From Lachnospiraceae bacterium (GTDB taxonomy: Bacteria > Bacillota_A > Clostridia > Lachnospirales > Lachnospiraceae), in contig JAFSFU010000054.1 in the NCBI GenBank assembly GCA_017435025.1, positions 1 through 20,633 on the forward strand: a DNA stretch of 20,633 nucleotides. Direction: 5' to 3'. The position numbers and the translations under genes are program-made. The notes beneath the pieces were generated by a model that had not been told where the DNA came from, made no database searches, and saw nothing but the letters and a program-made list of their open reading frames with translations. Positions 15,513 through 20,633 of this stretch are shown here, one piece after another (positions within the stretch are counted from its first letter, which is position 1; the number at the start of each line of letters is the position of its first letter).

Positions 15513-15541
15513 ATTATAACATTCCTCGTATAAAAGTGCAA
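15513..15541 (-). promoter_or_regulatory. Candidate promoter for the 151-aa protein gene
   Basis: On the minus strand, TTGCAC (15541-15536) and TATAAT (15518-15513) are 17 bp apart: a perfect -10 and a good -35. The -35 lies inside the first copy of the 24-bp tandem repeat. Confidence 0.65.
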
Positions 15542-15577
15542 GTTAATCATGGGATAAAAGTGCAAGTTAATCATGGG
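15530..15577. repeat. 24-bp perfect tandem direct repeat between divergent promoters
   Basis: Two identical adjoining 24-bp units (15530-15553 and 15554-15577), each starting ATAAAAGTGCAAGTTAATCA and ending TGGG. The first unit carries the -35 box of the minus-strand promoter, and the second repeats that box. The array ends 14 bp before the -35 of the plus-strand operon. There are only two copies and no spacers, so it is not a CRISPR. It may be a duplicated binding site or a recent slippage duplication. Confidence 0.85.
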
Positions 15578-15591
15578 GGCGGGGGAAAAAG

Positions 15592-15620
15592 TTGACGCTA
15601 TTTTGGTAGAGTGATAAAAT
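15592..15620 (+). promoter_or_regulatory. Candidate promoter for the M20 / glycosidase-like operon
   Basis: TTGACG (15592-15597) and TAAAAT (15615-15620) are 17 bp apart, each with one mismatch to consensus. The predicted start is about 15627, giving a leader of about 77 nt. The leader contains a hairpin just before the ribosome binding site. Confidence 0.65.
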
Positions 15621-15668
15621 AAAAATGTTGGAGATATGGTCCGGCAAAATACTTAATCGTAGTTGAAC

Positions 15669-15688
15669 GCCGTGTAAAAAGACACGGC
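15669..15688 (+). other. Leader hairpin just upstream of the M20 amidohydrolase RBS
   Basis: GCCGTGT (15669-15675) and ACACGGC (15682-15688) form a 7-bp perfect stem with a 6-nt loop. The stem ends 4 nt before TTGGAG, the ribosome binding site of the ATG at 15704. It has no T-run, so it is not a terminator. It could affect translation initiation or mRNA stability. Confidence 0.5.
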
Positions 15689-15703
15689 AGATTGGAGAAA
15701 CGT

Positions 15704-17149
15704 ATGGGAAAACAGGCAGCCTGGAACGAAATTGATAATAAGAAAGAAATGATCTTAAAAGCCAGCGATGAGATTTGGGAGTGTGCGGAAACGGCATTTC
15801 TGGAGGAGAAATCTGCAAAGATCATCTGTGATATATTAAAAGAAGAAGGATTCGAAGTAGAAGAGGGGATTGCGGGAATCGCAACGGCATTTAAAGGGAC
15901 GTTCGGCTCCGGGAAACCGGTGATCGGTTTTCTGGGAGAGTATGATGCACTTTCCGGCTTGGATCAGGAGGCCGGTCTGGCTGAGAAGAAACAGATCCAT
16001 GCCGGTGCACCGGGACATGGCTGCGGTCACAATATGCTTGGAACGGCATCACTGGCATCTGCCATCGGTGTAAAGAAGTATCTGGAAGAGACCGGAAGAT
16101 CCGGTACAGTCGTATACCTGGGATGTCCGGGCGAAGAGGGCGGTTCCGGAAAAGCGTTCATGGCCAAAGAAGGCGCATTTTCTGATCTGGATGCAGCGAT
16201 CACATGGCACCCGGGTGATTTGACGAGAACCTGTACAAGCAGTTCTCTTGCCAATTATCAGGTTGCATACAAATTCTATGGAACCAGTGCCCACGCAGGC
16301 GGTGCTCCGCATCTTGGACGAAGTGCTCTGGATGCCCTGGAGCTGATGAACATGGGCGTACAGTTCCTTCGTGAACATGTGATTCCGGAGGCGAGAATTC
16401 ATTATGCGATTACTAACACCGGTGGTTATTCTCCGAACGTGGTGCAGCCGTATGCAGAAGTTCTGTATCTGATCCGTGCACCGAAGAATCGTCAGGTGGA
16501 AGAAATTTATCAGCGTGTCAACCGCATTGCAGAAGGTGCAGCTCATATGACTGAAACTCGTGTGGAGATTGATTTTGTCAAGGGATGTTCCAACCTGATC
16601 AGCAATAAAGTAATTGCCAAGAAGTTATGGGAGAACCTGAATGAGCTTGGTGCTCCGGAATATACAGAAGAGGAGCTTGCGTTTGCAAAGAAAATTCATG
16701 AGAGTGTGGGCGACAGCTGCTATGAGAGTCTTGAAAAACAGGCAAATATTTTCAAAAGAGACGTAAAAAAAGATATCATGGCTCACAAAGGTGAAGCCAT
16801 GTATCAGTTCGTACTTCCGTACGACGATAACGGTGTGATGTCCTTTGGTTCTACGGACGTTGGTGATGTGAGCTGGAACTGCCCGACGGCGCAGGCGTAT
16901 GTTGCAACATGGGCAGCCGGAACGCCTGGTCACTCCTGGCAGATCGTATCTCAGGGAAAGAGCGGATTGGCGCATAAAGGTCTGATCTATGCAGCAAAGG
17001 CTATGGCTGGTGCAGCCATCGATATGTATGAAGATCCGGCATTGATCGACGAGGCGAAATTGGAAATGGAAGAGACCTTGGATGGCGATACATATCTTTG
17101 CCCGATTCCGGATGGATGTAAGCCGAGAGCACTTGGAATGACAAAGTAA
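15704..17149 (+). CDS. M20-family amidohydrolase, AbgB-like (aminobenzoyl-glutamate hydrolase type)
   Basis: 481-aa metal-dependent amidohydrolase, the typical length of the AbgB group. The ATG at 15704 follows TTGGAG (15692-15697), which is itself an in-frame TTG and less likely to be the start. Metal-site motifs are visible: GAPGHGCGHNMLG (H105, C107, H109), GCPGEEGGSGK with the glutamate pair E144-E145, AAITWHPGD (H169), and the dimerisation/substrate region with GTSAHAGGAPHLGRSALDAL. AbgB proteins split p-aminobenzoyl-glutamate, a folate breakdown product, together with AbgA; no abgA or abgT lies nearby, so the substrate may be another N-acyl amino acid or dipeptide. Cytoplasmic. It begins a four-gene run; the next gene starts 14 bp after its stop. 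Confidence 0.88.
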   Translation: MGKQAAWNEIDNKKEMILKASDEIWECAETAFLEEKSAKIICDILKEEGFEVEEGIAGIATAFKGTFGSGKPVIGFLGEYDALSGLDQEAGLAEKKQIHAGAPGHGCGHNMLGTASLASAIGVKKYLEETGRSGTVVYLGCPGEEGGSGKAFMAKEGAFSDLDAAITWHPGDLTRTCTSSSLANYQVAYKFYGTSAHAGGAPHLGRSALDALELMNMGVQFLREHVIPEARIHYAITNTGGYSPNVVQPYAEVLYLIRAPKNRQVEEIYQRVNRIAEGAAHMTETRVEIDFVKGCSNLISNKVIAKKLWENLNELGAPEYTEEELAFAKKIHESVGDSCYESLEKQANIFKRDVKKDIMAHKGEAMYQFVLPYDDNGVMSFGSTDVGDVSWNCPTAQAYVATWAAGTPGHSWQIVSQGKSGLAHKGLIYAAKAMAGAAIDMYEDPALIDEAKLEMEETLDGDTYLCPIPDGCKPRALGMTK

Positions 17150-17163
17150 GAGGATGAAATTAC

Positions 17164-18765
17164 ATGAACAAAAGAAAAACAGCCCTGATGCTGGCATTGA
17201 TCTGTCTATTGGGAATCATGATACCGCAGATGAATGCGCTGGCAATGGAGAAGCCGGAATATTTAAAATCGGTGACCTATTTTGGCGATGAGTGGCCGAT
17301 CAACTACTGGGGCAGCGAAGATAAAGATATGGCGGCAAATTTTGAAAAGATCCGTCAGGACGGTTTTAACAGCATTATTCTGGTGATTCCATGGAGAGAG
17401 TTCCAGCCAAATGATGGGAAGCAGGAGTTTAACCAGGTGGCCCTGAATCGTTTGAAAGAAGTGATGACATGTGCGGAGCAGCATGGTCTCTGGATAGTTC
17501 TTCGCATTGGCTATACGTGGGATTACTATGGCGTGCAGGAACTCCCGAAGCGTTTTGGCGGGATTACGAAGGACAATAGTCTGGATCGCCATTCCTGGAT
17601 TCGTTACTGTGAAAAGATTTATGAGACTGCATCGGCCCATTCGAATTTTCACAGCGGATTTATCACATGGGAGGATTTCTGGGATTATATCCATAACATG
17701 AACCGCGAGTATTCCCAAAGAGAAATGACCCGCCTTGCCCGTGAGAGCGGATATCAGAAGTATCTGAAGGAGCATTATTCGTTGCAGGAAATTTCCGAAA
17801 AGTATGGACAGGAGTTTCATTATTACGAAGAAATATATGTGCCGTACCGGAAGAGTCCGGCAGCAGAATTGTTCTTTGAATTTTACGATCAGTTTCTGAA
17901 TAAGTTATTGAAAGAAAGTCAGGCGGTGTTCCCGGGACTTTCCATGGAAGTGCGTGTGGACGCAGATCGTGTCTACGAGGTGGACGGCAGTTCCTGGTAT
18001 TACTCCCACAAAGCGACCTATCCGTGTGACGGTGCCGATTATTCTGCAGTGATGTATAGCGTGTCCATGGGACAAAAGAATGAGAGCGACCGGATCACGG
18101 CTGCACAGGCGTTAGCCGGTTCTGAGCGAACCATGAGTGGAGTGGTGGCGCTCAGTGGAAAGAAACTGTATGCAGAGCAACTTCTTTACATGGATTCCAC
18201 GGAGGAATTTTCCTACAATACACAGATTTTGGACGAGGAAGTGGATGATTATATCCGGCAGCTTGCTCCGGTCCTGCAGCGTAATACAATGGGTTATGGT
18301 CTCTGGGTATATCGAAATTATGTGAACAACTGTGTATACAATGGTCAGTTTGGGCTGGGAACGACCGGATGGAAGTTTGACGGCGGCAGTTCTGTGGAAA
18401 CAATCGAAGGAACGCCGATGGCTCATATTGGAAATGAAAAGACGATTTTTCAGGAGATTCAAGGACGTCTGTCCTGCCGTGACGAGATTACGGTCGAATT
18501 CTACGCGAAGCCGAAGGGAAGCCGGACGGATGTGAAAGTAAAACTTGGAAACGAAGAAAAGACCGTGAAGGTGACAGAAGCAGGTACTTACTCTGTGAAA
18601 TTCCCGTGGATTCATTCTTACAATCTGGAACTTGCCAGCAATAAAGATATTTATCTGGATGACATCAAAGTTTATTCCTATGAACAGTATGGACGAATTT
18701 ACGGAGTAGATGGAGCTGAGCAGGATCTGGCAGATGATTTCCGTGTTTTGAACAGTCAGTTATAA
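17164..18765 (+). CDS. Secreted glycoside-hydrolase-like protein (TIM barrel plus C-terminal carbohydrate-binding-like domain)
   Basis: 533-aa exported protein. The signal peptide covers about residues 1-27 (TALMLALICLLGIMIPQMNA). Residues about 35-385 read like a clan GH-A (beta/alpha)8 barrel: GFNSIILVIPWREFQPNDGK, AEQHGLWIVLRIGYTWDYYG, FHSGFITWEDFWDYI, MEVRVDADRVYEVDG, GKKLYAEQLLYMDSTEE, and GYGLWVYRNYVNN at the end of the barrel. E170 (in TWED) and E338 (in YAEQ) are candidates for acid/base and nucleophile, but this is inference. Residues about 390-505 resemble a beta-sandwich carbohydrate-binding module (NGQFGLGTTGWKFDGGSS; DEITVEFYAKPKGS; KDIYLDDIKVYSY). Substrate unknown. It lies 14 bp after the amidohydrolase; AGAGGATG precedes the ATG. 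Confidence 0.75.
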   Translation: MNKRKTALMLALICLLGIMIPQMNALAMEKPEYLKSVTYFGDEWPINYWGSEDKDMAANFEKIRQDGFNSIILVIPWREFQPNDGKQEFNQVALNRLKEVMTCAEQHGLWIVLRIGYTWDYYGVQELPKRFGGITKDNSLDRHSWIRYCEKIYETASAHSNFHSGFITWEDFWDYIHNMNREYSQREMTRLARESGYQKYLKEHYSLQEISEKYGQEFHYYEEIYVPYRKSPAAELFFEFYDQFLNKLLKESQAVFPGLSMEVRVDADRVYEVDGSSWYYSHKATYPCDGADYSAVMYSVSMGQKNESDRITAAQALAGSERTMSGVVALSGKKLYAEQLLYMDSTEEFSYNTQILDEEVDDYIRQLAPVLQRNTMGYGLWVYRNYVNNCVYNGQFGLGTTGWKFDGGSSVETIEGTPMAHIGNEKTIFQEIQGRLSCRDEITVEFYAKPKGSRTDVKVKLGNEEKTVKVTEAGTYSVKFPWIHSYNLELASNKDIYLDDIKVYSYEQYGRIYGVDGAEQDLADDFRVLNSQL

Positions 18766-18794
18766 ACGATCAATGTTAAAAAGGAGGTTCCGGT

Positions 18795-19208
18795 ATGAAC
18801 GACAATCAAGAATTAAAAGAAATATTAAAGCAGATTGAAGAGAATACATCCCGGCAGAAGCGCTATGCAAAGTGGGAATGCATCATGTCGATCATGATGG
18901 CTCTCAGCTGTGTGATCCTTGTAGGACTGGCATATTGGGCATCCAAGGACATCATACCGGTTGTACAGGATTCGTTGATCGCGGTGGAAGAAGTGACTGC
19001 GGACCTGGCTGTGATCGCGGACCAGCTGATCGATGCGGATCTGGCGGGATTGGTAAAACATGTGGATCAGATGGCTGTGACCAGTGAAAAGGGTGTGGAG
19101 CAGGCTTTGGAGAAGATCAATGCAATGGATATTGATACGCTTAACCAGGCGATTCAGGCATTGCACGACGTGGTGGAACCACTGGCGAAACTGACCAGAA
19201 TTTTTTAA
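18795..19208 (+). CDS. Small membrane protein with helical C-terminal domain (137 aa)
   Basis: 137 residues: a charged, helical N-terminus (ELKEILKQIEENTSRQKRYA), one membrane helix (MSIMMALSCVILVGLAYW, about residues 31-48), then a long amphipathic helical part (VQDSLIAVEEVTADLAVIAD; VEQALEKINAMDIDTLNQAI) that looks like coiled coil. No cysteine pair, enzyme motif or lipobox was seen. The layout recalls DUF948-type or chemoreceptor-like helical membrane proteins, but I do not recognise the family. AAGGAGG at 18781-18787 sets the start. It lies between the glycosidase-like gene (29 bp gap) and the peptidase gene, so it is probably cotranscribed. Confidence 0.8.
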   Translation: MNDNQELKEILKQIEENTSRQKRYAKWECIMSIMMALSCVILVGLAYWASKDIIPVVQDSLIAVEEVTADLAVIADQLIDADLAGLVKHVDQMAVTSEKGVEQALEKINAMDIDTLNQAIQALHDVVEPLAKLTRIF

Positions 19209-19215
19209 GGAGACG

Positions 19216-19263
19216 ATGAGCGGCAAAGCCTGGTGGCTGCGCCGCGGAGGGAGATTAACATGA
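19216..19263 (+). CDS. Possible 15-codon leader ORF coupled to the peptidase gene
   Basis: ATG at 19216, behind AAGGAGA (19207-19213), opens a 15-residue frame (MSGKAWWLRRGGRLT). Its TGA stop overlaps the ATG of the peptidase gene as ATGA (19260-19263). This is the classic arrangement for translational coupling. The gap between the binding site and the ATG is short, so translation is uncertain. It could be a chance frame. Confidence 0.3.
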   Translation: MSGKAWWLRRGGRLT

Positions 19264-20366
19264 TCAATAAAAAACGGTTATTGGATACATTTTTAGAGTA
19301 TTTACAGATCGATAGTGAGTCACGGAATGAAAAAGAAATGGCGGAGCGCTTGGCAGCAGATTTACAGGCGCTTGGTTTGGAGGTAAAGACGGATCGTGCA
19401 GGCGAGGGATTCGGTTCCAACGGATTCAATGTATGTGCATATCTGGAGGGAACGCTTCCGGGCGAGCCAACCATCTACTGTGCCCATATGGACACAGTTG
19501 CACCGGGCAACGGAATCAAACCAATCGTGGAGAATGGAATTGTCCATACAGACGGAAGCACAATTCTCGGTGCAGACGATAAATCCGGCGTGGCCGAGAT
19601 CATGGAGGCGGTTCGTACCGTGATCGAAAACAAGATTCCGCATCGAAATACGGAGATTTTATTTACAATCGGTGAAGACTGTGGATTGGATGGCGCGAAG
19701 CACATGGATTATTCTATGCTGCGGAGTAAAGAAGCGCTGGTCTTTGACCATGGTGGTCCGATTGGAAAAGTAGTCAACTGCGGACCGGGTCACTACCGTG
19801 TTCGAGCAGAAGTGATCGGCCGTGCGTCTCATGCCGGCAACGCACCGGAGAAAGGAATCAACGCCATTCAGGTTATGGCAAAAGCCATCGCAAAGATGAA
19901 TCTGATGCGCATTGACGAGGAGACAACCTGTAACATCAGCATGATGAAGTCTGATTACGCAACGAATATTGTACCGGAGCGCGCGGAGTTCCTTGCAGAG
20001 ATTCGCAGCCGCAATGCGGACAAACTGAATGCACAGGCGGAGCACATGCGAGCATGCCTTCAGGAAACTTGTGATGAGATGGGAGCTCAGTTGAAGTTTG
20101 ATTTGTCTTTGACATTTGCGAGCTTCAATCTTGCATTGGATGATCCGTTGGTAAAACGTGTTCAGGATTCCTGTGAAAGGATCGGCCTTCCGTTTACGGC
20201 TGAAAAAGGCGGCGGCGGCAGTGACGCCAACATCATGGTGCTCCATGGAATCAAACCGCTCGTAGTGGGCTGCGGTATGGAGAAGGTGCATACCGGTGAG
20301 GAATACGTAGAGATTGAAGAGCTGAATCAGGCGGCTGAGATGATTCTGGATCTGATGACGCATTAA
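19260..20366 (+). CDS. M20-family peptidase, peptidase T-like
   Basis: 368-aa metallopeptidase of the PepT-like group. The ATG at 19260 follows GGAGGGAG (19246-19253); an in-frame GTG at 19233 has no binding site. Di-zinc site motifs are present: YCAHMDTV (H76, D78), ILGADDKSG (bridging D106), TIGEDCGLDGAK (E139, D140), VFDHGG (D163), and a final histidine in MEKVHTGEEY. A GRASHAGNAPEKGINAI segment marks the dimerisation domain, and GGGGSDANI the active-site loop. The second acidic residue of the usual EE pair is D here. The expected role is release of N-terminal amino acids from small peptides in the cytoplasm. It ends the four-gene operon; the second repeat element begins 3 bp after its stop. 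Confidence 0.9.
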   Translation: MINKKRLLDTFLEYLQIDSESRNEKEMAERLAADLQALGLEVKTDRAGEGFGSNGFNVCAYLEGTLPGEPTIYCAHMDTVAPGNGIKPIVENGIVHTDGSTILGADDKSGVAEIMEAVRTVIENKIPHRNTEILFTIGEDCGLDGAKHMDYSMLRSKEALVFDHGGPIGKVVNCGPGHYRVRAEVIGRASHAGNAPEKGINAIQVMAKAIAKMNLMRIDEETTCNISMMKSDYATNIVPERAEFLAEIRSRNADKLNAQAEHMRACLQETCDEMGAQLKFDLSLTFASFNLALDDPLVKRVQDSCERIGLPFTAEKGGGGSDANIMVLHGIKPLVVGCGMEKVHTGEEYVEIEELNQAAEMILDLMTH

Positions 20367-20369
20367 GAT

Positions 20370-20498
20370 TGATATTTCATTGAGTAAATAAAAGTCATCT
20401 ATATAGAAATCCCATATTCTGTAAATACGGCTGACTACCGTTTTCAGAATATGGGATTTTCTAATAGACACTTTCAAACTTACTCAATCAAAATATCA
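20370..20498. repeat. 129-bp element with the same terminal repeats and a different hairpin core
   Basis: The left end TGATATTTCATTGAGTAA (20370-20387) is mirrored at 20480-20498, whose inverse reads TGATATTTTGATTGAGTAA. The first 15 bases of the left end are identical to the ends of the 405-bp element at 14581. The core is a single strong hairpin: AAATCCCATATTCTG (20407-20421) with its exact inverse (20445-20459), continued inside by A/T pairs and a CGG/CCG step (20428-20430, 20438-20440). No ORF is present. It begins 3 bp after the stop of the peptidase gene, as the first element does after the nitroreductase gene. Confidence 0.75.
20405..20462 (+). terminator. Hairpin that may terminate the M20 operon
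   Basis: The core hairpin of the 129-bp element has 15 perfect bp plus an inner extension. Its right foot is GGGATTTTCT, giving a short T-run. It lies about 40 nt after the last stop codon of the operon, and no other terminator is seen there. The T-run is weak. Confidence 0.4.
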
Positions 20499-20633
20499 CA
20501 ATAAAACTTAAAGCACGCCGGAAGTATCTATATGAAATTTTTGTATCAATGGATACTATAGAACTTGAAAAAACGAGAATCAAGGGTGGTAAAGTATCTC
20601 ACGAAAAAGATGAAGGTCTCAGATACCGCAAAA
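20499..20633. other. Unassigned 135-bp right edge
   Basis: An ATG at 20549 opens a plus frame to the window edge (MDTIELEKTRIKGGKVSHEK then DEGLRYRK), and the frame is also open upstream. No ribosome binding site is seen, so it is not called a gene. Two inverted repeats, AGTATC/GATACT (20523-20528, 20552-20557) and GTATCT/AGATAC (20594-20599, 20621-20626), suggest a structured leader. Nothing firmer can be said without the sequence beyond. Confidence 0.3.

Noticed and set aside
15530..15577. CRISPR-like repeat
   Set aside because: Only two units, directly adjoining, with no spacer and no cas genes.
19659..20477. A 272-codon antisense frame over the PepT-like gene and the 129-bp element
   Set aside because: It starts inside the repeat element, has no binding site and runs opposite a gene with intact metal-site motifs.
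20549..20633. Glycine or other riboswitch at the right edge, suggested by the GGTCTCAGATACC segment
   Set aside because: Only a weak resemblance; the conserved core of a known aptamer could not be traced and the sequence is cut off.

Overview
The window looks like chromosomal DNA from an anaerobic, endospore-forming Firmicute, most likely of the Lachnospiraceae (Clostridium cluster XIVa) type. The evidence is spoIIR with a candidate sigma-F promoter, an MEP-pathway ispE, a D-Ala-D-Ala ligase, strong AGGAGG-type ribosome binding sites, a ferredoxin-linked aldo/keto reductase and DUF1934. No rRNA, tRNA, CRISPR array, phage gene or transposase gene was seen. Genus-level placement is inference.

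Layout. (1) 1-413: the 3' part of a GNAT acetyltransferase, apparently frameshifted near its end. (2) 392-3417: a candidate operon with its own promoter, ispE - FCD-type GntR regulator - 64-aa acidic protein - aldo/keto reductase with two 4Fe-4S motifs, closed by an 18-bp terminator hairpin. A perfect TTGTATACAA palindrome lies at the predicted transcription start, a good candidate operator for the GntR protein. (3) 3427-10773: a complete RND-type export operon, TetR regulator - membrane fusion protein - 1013-aa RND pump - two tandem TolC-like proteins, with a candidate TetR operator in front and a terminator behind. Finding TolC-like partners beside a sporulation gene is notable. (4) 10707-11564: a TauE/SafE-type permease whose promoter is interleaved with the preceding terminator and whose own terminator lies inside the convergent spoIIR gene. 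(5) 11472-14577: spoIIR (minus) and ddl - DUF1934 - nitroreductase (plus), diverging from overlapping promoters. (6) 14581-14985: a 405-bp non-coding element with perfect 17-bp terminal inverted repeats and a large internal hairpin. (7) 14998-15453: a small membrane protein (minus). (8) 15592-20366: a candidate four-gene operon, AbgB-like M20 amidohydrolase - secreted TIM-barrel glycosidase-like protein - small membrane/coiled-coil protein - peptidase T-like M20 peptidase, preceded by a 24-bp tandem duplication. (9) 20370-20498: a second, 129-bp element with the same terminal sequence as the first but an unrelated hairpin core. It too begins exactly 3 bp after a stop codon. (10) 20499-20633: unassigned.

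The least explained signal is the pair of elements at 14581-14985 and 20370-20498. They share the ends TGATATTTCATTGAG / inverse, have different hairpin cores, carry no ORF of note, and sit directly behind genes. They look like members of a mobile or MITE-like family, or a class of structured 3' UTR elements. Several genes are annotated here at a later ATG than the longest reading frame allows, because the ribosome binding site supports the later start; this is stated in each entry.
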